Shown in pieces: positions 56,201 through 64,000 of a stretch of 64,000 nucleotides of DNA. How positions within the stretch are numbered: the first letter of the stretch is position 1; each line of letters opens with the position of its first letter. The DNA is from Ceratopteris richardii (lineage: Eukaryota; Streptophyta; Polypodiopsida; Polypodiales; Pteridaceae). Both the position numbers and the translations under genes were made by a program. The stretch is from positions 18,274,267 through 18,338,266 of the forward strand of contig CM035431.1 of the NCBI GenBank assembly GCA_020310875.1. Reading direction: 5' to 3'. The notes beneath the pieces were generated by a model. The model did not search any database, was not told where the DNA came from, and saw only the letters and a list, made by a program, of their open reading frames with translations.

Positions 56201-59200
56201 CCAGCGACTCATGTGTCACGTTTTTAAGGAATTCTTACGCAAGAGTTTGGAAGTTTATGTTGATGACATATGCGCTCATTCTAATGTAAGACAAATGCAT
56301 ATCCCAGAGTTAAGACAAATATTTGACAAATGTCGAGAATATCAGGTTTGTTTGAACCCAGAAAAATGCGTTTTCATGGTCAGACAAGGCAAAATTCTAG
56401 GACACATTGTGTCAAAAAATGGAATCTCTATGGATGAAGAAAAGGTGAAGGTAATTGCAGAATTACCTAGACCAACTAATGTGAAAGAGGTACAGGCATT
56501 TATGGGCCATTGCGGCTATTACAGGAGATTCATACACATGTATGCAATCATAGCTAAGCCCTTGTACTCTCTTTTAACCAATTTTGAGTGGACGGAGGAT
56601 TGTGAAAATTCATTCAATGAACTTAAACGACGCTTGTGCTCAGCACCTATATTGACTACCCCAGATTGGAGTAAGCCATTCCATGTACATGTGGATGCAT
56701 CCAATTACGCCATAGGATGTGTGTTAGCACAACTCACGAGCGAAGGTAACATAGATCTCCCCATAGCTTACGGGAGCAGACAATTGAACGCAGCAGAAAG
56801 AAATTACACCACGACGGAACGAGAAGGATTAGGGATGATCTACGCAGTAAAGAAGTTTAGGCACTACTTACTAGCCAACAAATTCAAGTTCTTTACAGAT
56901 CATCAAGCCCTATTGTACCTAGTCAACAAACCATGTAACACAGGACGATTGATACGTTGGTTTCTATTACTCATGGAGTACGATTTTGAAGTTGTAGTCA
57001 GGAAAGGAAAGACACATCTTAGAGCTGACCACCTTTCAAGATTAACATCAGGAGAAGCTCCTCAAGGAGTAATGGATGATTTACCAGATACATATTTGTT
57101 CAATCTTGAGGTAGCGCCAGAATGGGTTAAGTCTATAGTCCCTATCCTGACATATGGACCCAATAACCCTAGGATAAAGATCAAAGAAGGAGAGATTACC
57201 AAGTCTCAAAGATACCAAATCTTAGCAGGAAGCATATATAAACAGGATAATCAAAAGATTCTTGCTTGCTGTGTAGATGAATCAGAACATGCAAATTGGT
57301 TGCAATTAGCACACGTAGGTGCATTAAAGCAACATCATTCAAAACATCGAACATTACAGACTCTGCATAGACTAGGAGTATATTGGCCTTCAATGGAAGC
57401 AGACGTCTACAAGCTGTGTAAAGAATGCCATGTTTGTTGGGAAAGACCACCAGTAGAGCACGCTACTTTATATCATGTGTCTCTCACACCAGACTGGAGT
57501 GAACCTTTAGTAACATACTTAAGGACAAACACATTCCCTCAAGGCATGACCTTAGCTCGACAACGTAGTCTGGAGCAGGAAGCTCAAGATTATTCACTGA
57601 TTGGCAATAATCTATACAAAAGAGGACGAGATGGATATCTAAGACAATGTGTTCATGAAAGCGATTATCTGAGCATACTAGAGACTGCACACCAAGGTGT
57701 TGCAGGAGGTCACTTTGGACCCGATAGGATAATCAAAGCCATCCTCTTTGCAGGATTATGGTGGCCCACTCTTCACATGGATGCTCATACCTATGTTAAG
57801 AGATGTGATGTGTGCCAAAGAACTCAGTTTCCTACTCGCAGAGATGAAATGCCATTGAAACCCATGATGGGCGGACGTGCATTTTCTAAGTGGGGTATAG
57901 ACTTTGTAGGACCCATTAACCCCCCTGCAAAAGGTACACATGCGGAATACATTATTGTTGCCACGGATTATCTTACGAAATGGGTAGAGGCAAAAGCCAC
58001 GAAAAAGAATGATGCACACACAACTGCAAAATTCTTATTTGAAAATGTCTTTACAAGATATGGATTGCCTATTGAGTTAGTGAGCGATCGAGGAACTCAC
58101 TTTCTAAACCAAGTCATTGAATATTTGTTACAGGATTTTATGGTGATTCACAAGAAATCTACACCATATCATCCTCAAGCCAATGGTCAGGCTGAAAGCA
58201 CTAACAAGATACTTTGTAACGTACTGACAAAACTCGTGAACAACAAACGTTCAGATTGGGACAAACAGTTACACCACGCTGTTTGGGCATATCGAGTGGC
58301 CTACAAGACCGTACTCAATGCAACTCCCTTTCAGATGGTTTTTGGTCAGAATGCTGTGCTTCCTTTGGACTTCTTGATACCGACCCTTAAGGTTGCACAA
58401 GAACATCAGTGGACCGGCCATGAATTATCAGCAAGAATAATGGACTTGGAACGATTAGGAGAAACCAGACTAAAGGCAGCAGCAGGAATATATGCAGCGA
58501 AGAAGCGACAAAAAGCATATTTTGATGCACATGTGAAAGATAAAGACCTAAAAGAAGGAGATTTAGTTCTAGTATATACGCTGAAACAACACGCACGGAA
58601 GTTAGAAAAGCGAGGTTATGGACCTATGATCATTAACAGACTCTCAACAAGTGGAGCGGTACAGTTAGCCACCTTAGAAGGAAACATAATGCCTAATTAT
58701 ATTAGTGGCTGTAGAGTCAGGTTATATCAGGAACCTCTTACTGAGGATATGCTTAGACGACTCACGTTGGCAAAGAAGCGTAAGGAGGAAGAAAATAGAA
58801 TACGAGCAGAAGCTCAGGCAGAAGCAATAGAACGCATTAAGCGCATGAAGCTAAGAAGACAAGGACTAGGGAGAGAACATTATAACCCTCTGGAAACTAC
58901 ACCCAAATACCCCATGGCCATGTGTCAAGTAAAGTCAACCACCCATCCTAGTATAGTGGACAGGAGACCATTCATTACAGTGAGGCTGGAGCACGGCAAC
59001 CCTTGCCAAGAGCTCAGGGCTTTAATTGACTCAAGTGCTGCGACTAGTGCGATTAGGTGGTCCCACTATAAGGATTCAGGAATAGAAATGCGGCCAATTG
59101 AGGCATACCTCATAGGGCTAGGAGGCATGGAAACCCCTTGCATGGGTGAGGTGGACCTTCCTATCCTCATTAAGGATGTGACCATGACAGCGAAGCTACT

Positions 59201-59492
59201 AGTGTGCCATGATGACGACCTGATAGAACCCCTAATCCTTGGCCAAGATTGGCTATACGATCACTCAGTGGACCTAAACCTTAGACAAGGCTCCTTACAG
59301 ATTGGAACCTTAGAACAGAAGCAAGTGATACCGCTTGACTTCCCTAATGGCATTCCGACTGAGGTTTGTAACCCTAGACCCTATGAAATACATGCGATGG
59401 AAGAACGGAAGATCTTGAGTCATATCAATCACGTTACGTCTACACCAACCCACTCGGTCTTGGCTATAGACAGTTGTCAATCAGAAGGATGA
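53292..59492 (+). pseudogene. pol: Pol of element E (in frame with gag, one internal TAG)
   Basis: Same frame as gag. A basic helical linker (53295-54095) ends at a TAG (54096-54098), where A has CAG. Then: retropepsin 1 (ILDSGAGVAIATT, Asp 54540-54542; ILGRPF), RT (VCINLKKVN; FLDGFSGYNQ; YVDDICAHS at 56256-56282), RNase H (HVDASNYAIGCVLA; TDHQALLYL, to about 57030), H2C2 domain 1 (His near 57312, Cys near 57417-57435), H2C2 domain 2 (His near 57691 and 57712, Cys near 57802-57815), integrase DDE (GIDFVGP 57895, SDRGTHF 58083, QAESTNK 58190), GPY-like module (about 58610-58735) and retropepsin 2 (LIDSSAATSAI, Asp 59028-59030; GLGGMETPC; ILGQDWLYD). In retropepsin 2 the catalytic DSG is DSS, which probably weakens it. 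No chromodomain is seen. It ends at a TGA (59490-59492), and the frame stays open beyond it. Confidence 0.9.
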
Positions 59493-60335
59493 CAGGAGAT
59501 CTTCCCTGGGACTTCCTGCAAACTAGAAGAGACAGCTACCCAACCGCTTGGGCAGATGGACACAATTAGCGGTCAGGTGGGTTGCATCAGCGGCCAAACG
59601 AGCACACCATCCTGCGGTGCTCATCCTTCCAAACTTGTTGCGGACTGGCCTAGATCAAAGTTAAAGAACGAATCACTTCCTAATGGGCAGGTCACGCAAG
59701 TGTTGGACCTCCCTTCTTTTCCAAAGCAGAGCGTCCATCCGACCTCTCGACCTCAACCACAACAGAGTCAACCACGACAAAGGAACCCTGACCGACGGCA
59801 GTATCAGAAGACACAACAAGGAAAGCAGTCTAGGTCACCCAAAGGAAGTGGCACGAGACAAAGATGGGTGCCAAAAGGACAGCAATCACAAGCTATTGGG
59901 AACTCTGCAGACCAGAACAGGACAAAGTTTCAAACAAAGCAGAGTCAGCATTCAAAGTCCCCTCGATCCTCTCCTACAAATACCAATACTCGACAGATGT
60001 GGATCGCCAAGAAATACCTTATCCATAGACCCACACCCACGCAGATTTGGGTACCCAAACAATGTATTATAGCCCAATCCTTTAGCCATGTAATATATAC
60101 CCCTCCGACATCCTTTCATCCTTCAATACCACCAAACCCGATCTCACTTTCTGTACCTCAGCAGAAACCCACCACCCACTCAAGGACTCGTAGGAAATGG
60201 ATACCGAAGCATGTCAAACCGTCTTCCCCTAACCCCTTGTCTAACTACCCCCCGACTAATACACAACCTTGTAATAAATCACTAACCTTTAAACCTTGTA
60301 TAAATTCACCCACCATCATCACACGTCACTCATAA
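59493..60335 (+). pseudogene. Pol C-terminal tail of E with W(V/I)PK motifs
   Basis: The pol frame stays open after the TGA to the TAA ending at 60335. The first ATG after the stop is 59556. Basic, Gln/Ser/Pro-rich, with four tryptophan motifs: QRWVPKGQQ, QMWIAKKYL, QIWVPKQCI and RKWIPKHVK. In A the homologous tail is uninterrupted with pol, so the TGA is probably a broken codon. No known domain. Inferred to be an RNA- or DNA-binding or partner-docking tail. Confidence 0.65.
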
Positions 60336-60565
60336 TCTCATCTCATCAAGAAATGTATACCTAATCTGAGAAGTGTAGGTGTCTAGAGACCTGCATTAGT
60401 GCTACAAGAAGCATTGCATCCATCACATCACAGCATTTGGCTACACGGGTAACGCATCAGTTATGGAAAGGGATTGCGGTCTCACTTTAATGGGATCATA
60501 ATTAATTTCCATGCTAATGTGTTAATCTTTTGTAGCAGATCTTTCTCATTAGCGCATCAATCATC
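60336..60565 (+). promoter_or_regulatory. Pol-ORF3 spacer with candidate 3' splice site
   Basis: No coding frame. CTAATGTGTTAATCTTTTGTAG ends at 60535 and is followed by CAG: a branch-like CTAAT/TTAAT, a pyrimidine run and AG, 31 nt before the ORF3 ATG. It matches in position the CACAG sites 22 nt before ORF3 in G and H. Confidence 0.5.
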
Positions 60566-63500
60566 ATGCAAACCGAAGCAGGACCAGCAGAAGCAGGCCC
60601 CAGCGTGGCGGCAGTGCCCCTCAATGTTTTACGAGCAGAATCCCACCCGACTGCTCCACCGCCAGAATTCCAAGGATTTCCAGGGCCCATGCCGATCGAT
60701 AACCCACCTATGGGCTACACTGAGAAGATACACCGTAACTCTCACTGGTTCCAAGGCCTAGCAGGACCTTTATCTGATGCTGATTTCATCTTTGAAGCAG
60801 ATATGACATTTGACGACCGCACATGGGGCAAGTACCAATTTTTCTCCAGGGAATTTGAAGACCTACAGAACACCCAAGACTTAACTCATGTTTGGGCCAG
60901 AGCCGGTTTCACGGAGTATTTCAGTGATCCTCTACCCAAACCTGACTTTTATAGGTGTTATTATTTAATCACTACTTTGCTGGCCTCAGAGAATAAGGAT
61001 ATCCCAGGAACTTTTATCTTACCTTCATTAGTGGAAGATCCACCTTACAAAAGATTTTATCTTTCGAAGGATTTAATCAGAGCCGCCATCAAAATTCATG
61101 GAACCCACACTCCAACGGAGAAAGAACGACTAGTCCCAGAACAGATGAAGCATGGCGATGTCACTAAGTGGGAGGAGATCTCAGCAATTACACCTGATCT
61201 GTCAAAGCCACTACGGATATGCATGCAACACTTTGCATTCCCCGCTCAGGACAGATTCACCATGCCACATAAAAGAATATGGTTTGGATTATACTTAGCC
61301 TGTACTGGACCTCAGACTGTCGATCTGGCGAGCTGGATCATTGATCAAATGTATTTGGCACAACACAGATGGGAACGAAAGAAAGTGCTTAATGGATGTT
61401 GTGCGCTGACAAGAATTGTCTATATGTGCTTGGCTTATGACTTGCCAATTGAACGTGCATTAACAGGAGAAGAGTTGAAGGCATTCAAAGGAACGACAAA
61501 GAAAGCCACGAAGCCCAGCAGAGCACGGGCAGGTAAACGCATGAGAGGCACTATTCCTTGCCTTCAAGTGCCAGGGTCACCATCACCACAACCCTCACCA
61601 GCGCAATCACCGACAGAAGCCACACCCACAGTCCAACCTATTCGCATAAGGTTATCTAGACCAGTGGTAACGGAGGGCACTACTAGTACCGTTGCACCTC
61701 AGGCAACTACAACCACAGAACCCACCCCCACGACAGCAGAAGCTCCCGCCACTATTGGTGCGGAAGCCTTTTCTTTCCCAATACCACACATGGAGGCAGA
61801 ACCAATAAACACGACATTCGATTTTGAGATGCCTGATGCATTTTCTAATGAGTTCCAGTTTTCAGAAGGACAGTTCTTTTCTCAAGAATATGAAAGACCG
61901 AGTTACCCTACCACACCGCGTGATCAGCCACAAGGACAGCTCGTGTCGAGCTCTGATGACGAAAGAACAGCATCTGATGACGATGAAGGTGACGATGAAG
62001 CCAGCCAGGGCACGCATGGTTCCCCAGAACAAGAACAGACAGATGGCCAAGGCCAACAAACCGATGCACACGGTGACACCAGCACACATGAAGAGGAGAC
62101 TTTCGAAGCAGCAGCTTACACGCTGGCAATCAAGAAATTATATCGCACGATGGAGAAAGTCTGGGCACGGAAGAAATTGACTGACAAAGAGAGCCAAAAC
62201 ATAATCGAACAAGAACTCATCTCCGGAGGGTTTGAAGAAGTTTACATCAGAGGGTTCAGAGAACTGGTCCAATCCATTGGCCCGATCGAAGCACTGAGAT
62301 ATCTACAAAGGAAGCCACTCCCCCAATATGACCCTCGCAGAGTTCGCCTGTTATCGAAGCCCGGTGAATATATTCGAGTTCTGGTAGGTCCTCAATCATC
62401 CCACCAAGCGCAAGATGCACGCCTACGTCAGGAAAGATCCATCGAAGAAGCTACCCTAGTCGACTCCCCACCACATACTACCGTTGTACAGACTACCACT
62501 ATCCTTGAGATAACATCCACACCATCTAATCCTCTCTCACCTCCTGTTTCACCAGCCCATCCTGTATCCCCCGCACATCCACCTGCTCCTCCCACATCCA
62601 CACCAGTCCACGACAACATAGCCTCAACCTTTACCCTGCCCATTCATGACACCATGACCGCACCCACCCCACCTCACCTCCGTGTTAACCCCTTCATCCC
62701 TTCATCCTTCCCATCTTTTCCCCCACCTTTAAGATACCCTTTCACCTTCCTAACCCCACTAACCTACTCCCCAGTTTCACCTCCCCAACCCACTATAACG
62801 CCTATTTTCCCTTTTCACCAAGCTGCTTCAGCCATCCCCTCTGTCAATTACTCTACATTTGTAAATCCCGTCTTCACACCGACACAACCACCCACATACA
62901 CACCACTTTTCACAGTCACCACACTTGACACGTCCAGTGACATGGACATCTCACCACCCACCGCACCAGCATCCACTTCACTCGCAGCACCATCATATTT
63001 AGGTACGTCACAATTTTCCACAATCACCACTGCATCCACCTTCCCAACCCCATTCCCCATTCCCGCTGCATCTACTTCCACTGCATCCTCACTTAGCACT
63101 CCATTACTATTATCGCCCACCATAGACACTGCACTTCAACAAATGATCACATGCATGACACAAGTACGAGATGAGTTCTCATCTCTTGGCAACAATTATC
63201 AACAGCTGCAGAGGACGACAAATGAATTACAGTCGCAGCTTAATTCATTATCAATCAAGAATGCCTCTTTAAACACACGATACCAAGAACTACGAGAGGC
63301 ATATCATAAGCTAGAACTAGAAAGTGAAGAGAAAACAAAAGAGGCAACTGCTGATCTGGATAATTTATTAAGAGCCCAGACAGTACGCAATGCAACGCTG
63401 ACCAGGAATATGGGTTTACTCAGGAGACACCTAGCCGCAGCAAAAGAGGAGAACCAGAGACTCCAAGAACAAAATAGAGAGAATTTGGAAGCGGCATTGG

Positions 63501-64000
63501 ACCACACAGAACAACCCTTAAGTCCTAGCAGATTCAAGGCAATCCCATCCGAATCGATGCAGATGTTGCTAGAAGATCACGTGCGACTGCTAGAGGACTA
63601 TGATCGAATGAATGAAGAGCATCAAAAGTTAAAAGAAGATCACAAGCTACTACAGCTCAGAGAACCAGCACCACAACAAGTACAAGCAGCAGTAGAAGTA
63701 CGAGAACCTGTGGACCCCTCCCCTGACCTCATAGAGGAACTCAACGCATTACGGGCCCAGGTAACCACACTCCAATCACGCATAGATGTATATGAAGCAC
63801 CACCACGGCCTGATTCCCCACCGGAGATCCTAGCGGACGACGAGAACATAACCATTCCGGTGGAGGAAACATTTGAAGAAGCGTACGAGCCACAACCCAT
63901 CCCAGGCGGACGCGTCACGGCCGAAGGTCAGATGACGTACGAACTTCCGACCCCCGCATGGATGAAAACTGTTGAGGAAATAGGAACAACGCACTCAGCT
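60566..64000 (+). CDS. Giant third ORF (ORF3) of element E, open to window end
   Basis: ATG at 60566 and 1,145 codons with no stop, cut by the window edge. The start is set by homology (N-terminal domain about 60 residues in, as in H). Order: N-terminal domain, residues about 58-300 (NSHWFQGLAGPL, FFSREFEDLQ, PKPDFYRCYYLITTLL, HFAFPAQDRFTMPHKRIW, SWIIDQMYLAQHRW, GCCALTRIVYMCLAYDLP); Ser/Thr/Pro-rich part 310-420; acidic part about 462-480 (SSDDERTASDDDEGDDE); helical part 500-610; Pro/Thr/Ser-rich part 620-850; coiled coil about 855-1035; acidic part 1040-1145. G and H show that a further conserved domain of about 370 residues should follow. No signal peptide or transmembrane helix is visible. 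I do not recognise the family. The WIIDQ...CCALTRI pattern loosely recalls the N-terminal part of plant transposon-associated proteins of unknown function. Confidence 0.85.
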   Translation, partial: MQTEAGPAEAGPSVAAVPLNVLRAESHPTAPPPEFQGFPGPMPIDNPPMGYTEKIHRNSHWFQGLAGPLSDADFIFEADMTFDDRTWGKYQFFSREFEDLQNTQDLTHVWARAGFTEYFSDPLPKPDFYRCYYLITTLLASENKDIPGTFILPSLVEDPPYKRFYLSKDLIRAAIKIHGTHTPTEKERLVPEQMKHGDVTKWEEISAITPDLSKPLRICMQHFAFPAQDRFTMPHKRIWFGLYLACTGPQTVDLASWIIDQMYLAQHRWERKKVLNGCCALTRIVYMCLAYDLPIERALTGEELKAFKGTTKKATKPSRARAGKRMRGTIPCLQVPGSPSPQPSPAQSPTEATPTVQPIRIRLSRPVVTEGTTSTVAPQATTTTEPTPTTAEAPATIGAEAFSFPIPHMEAEPINTTFDFEMPDAFSNEFQFSEGQFFSQEYERPSYPTTPRDQPQGQLVSSSDDERTASDDDEGDDEASQGTHGSPEQEQTDGQGQQTDAHGDTSTHEEETFEAAAYTLAIKKLYRTMEKVWARKKLTDKESQNIIEQELISGGFEEVYIRGFRELVQSIGPIEALRYLQRKPLPQYDPRRVRLLSKPGEYIRVLVGPQSSHQAQDARLRQERSIEEATLVDSPPHTTVVQTTTILEITSTPSNPLSPPVSPAHPVSPAHPPAPPTSTPVHDNIASTFTLPIHDTMTAPTPPHLRVNPFIPSSFPSFPPPLRYPFTFLTPLTYSPVSPPQPTITPIFPFHQAASAIPSVNYSTFVNPVFTPTQPPTYTPLFTVTTLDTSSDMDISPPTAPASTSLAAPSYLGTSQFSTITTASTFPTPFPIPAASTSTASSLSTPLLLSPTIDTALQQMITCMTQVRDEFSSLGNNYQQLQRTTNELQSQLNSLSIKNASLNTRYQELREAYHKLELESEEKTKEATADLDNLLRAQTVRNATLTRNMGLLRRHLAAAKEENQRLQEQNRENLEAALDHTEQPLSPSRFKAIPSESMQMLLEDHVRLLEDYDRMNEEHQKLKEDHKLLQLREPAPQQVQAAVEVREPVDPSPDLIEELNALRAQVTTLQSRIDVYEAPPRPDSPPEILADDENITIPVEETFEEAYEPQPIPGGRVTAEGQMTYELPTPAWMKTVEEIGTTHSA

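Larger units (their letters stand above)
48342..64000 (+). mobile_element. Element E: giant plus-strand Ty3/gypsy-type element, 3' end outside the window
   Basis: 5' LTR 48342-48990, PBS, leader with palindrome array, single-frame gag-pol with three nonsense codons (50904-60335) and ORF3 open to the end of the window. More than 15.6 kb is present. GTTAC (48337-48341) is the expected left target duplication. It is diverged from A, C, G and H at the protein level, yet the architecture is the same, which makes it a useful outgroup for judging conservation. Confidence 0.9.

Noticed and set aside
60566..64000. Calling ORF3 an envelope glycoprotein
   Set aside because: Its position fits, but no signal peptide, transmembrane anchor or cysteine pattern is visible. 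It is left as unknown.

Overview
The window holds no ordinary host gene that I can recognise. It is a nest of very large Ty3/gypsy-type LTR retrotransposons, of the kind that fills intergenic DNA in a large plant genome. The evidence for a plant is primer-binding sites complementary to the 3' end of tRNA-Asp (as in plant Athila-type elements), gag CX2CX3HX4C knuckles, the pol order protease-RT-RNase H-integrase, nested insertion, and nonsense codons that mostly look like C-to-T changes at CAG or CGA. I cannot name the species.

Layout. 1-2887 is old host or degraded DNA with two unidentified minus-strand coding fragments. 2888-45552 is one minus-strand element, here called G, bounded by the 5-bp duplication CCTTC. 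Its 3' LTR is 2893-3520 and its 5' LTR is 44921-45547. Element H (3' LTR 9620-10333) is inserted in the RT region of G. Element A (15377-28638, duplication CTTAC, nearly identical LTRs, the youngest) is inserted in the 3' part of H pol. Element C (5' LTR 41415-42041) is inserted in the leader of G. A fold-back junction at 36756-36850 fuses the gag of H to the early pol of C. This implies one large deletion that removed the 5' end of H, the 3' end of C, and G gag with early pol. The 5' end of G (leader, PBS, LTR and 0.3 kb of flank) is tandemly duplicated with a period of about 2.28 kb. 45553-48341 is host DNA with a three-way-junction inverted repeat, a tRNA-derived SINE-like head and a 60-bp inverted repeat. 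48342-64000 is the plus-strand element E, which continues beyond the window.

Common plan of the elements: LTR (TGTTG...CTACA or CAACA), PBS, a short candidate leader intron, a solitary palindrome plus a hypervariable palindrome array, a conserved block, one gag-pol frame of about 3,120-3,140 codons, a candidate 3' splice site, a giant third ORF, a hairpin, a polypurine tract, and the LTR. The elements differ from textbook Ty3/gypsy elements in several ways. There is a second retropepsin-like domain at the C-terminus of Pol and a tandem pair of H2C2 zinc-binding domains before the integrase core. Pol ends in a basic tail with repeated W(V/I)PK motifs. ORF3 is huge (more than 1,145 codons) and has no visible membrane segment. 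The leader arrays share the 8-mer ATCGCGAT, extended by palindromic flanks private to each lineage.

How the parts may work together (inference): gag-pol would be read from the full-length RNA and ORF3 from a spliced RNA. The palindromic leader could serve genome-RNA dimerisation or packaging specificity. Every copy that can be read completely carries stops or frameshifts. E is the best preserved: three stops in gag-pol, with ORF3 open to the end of the window.
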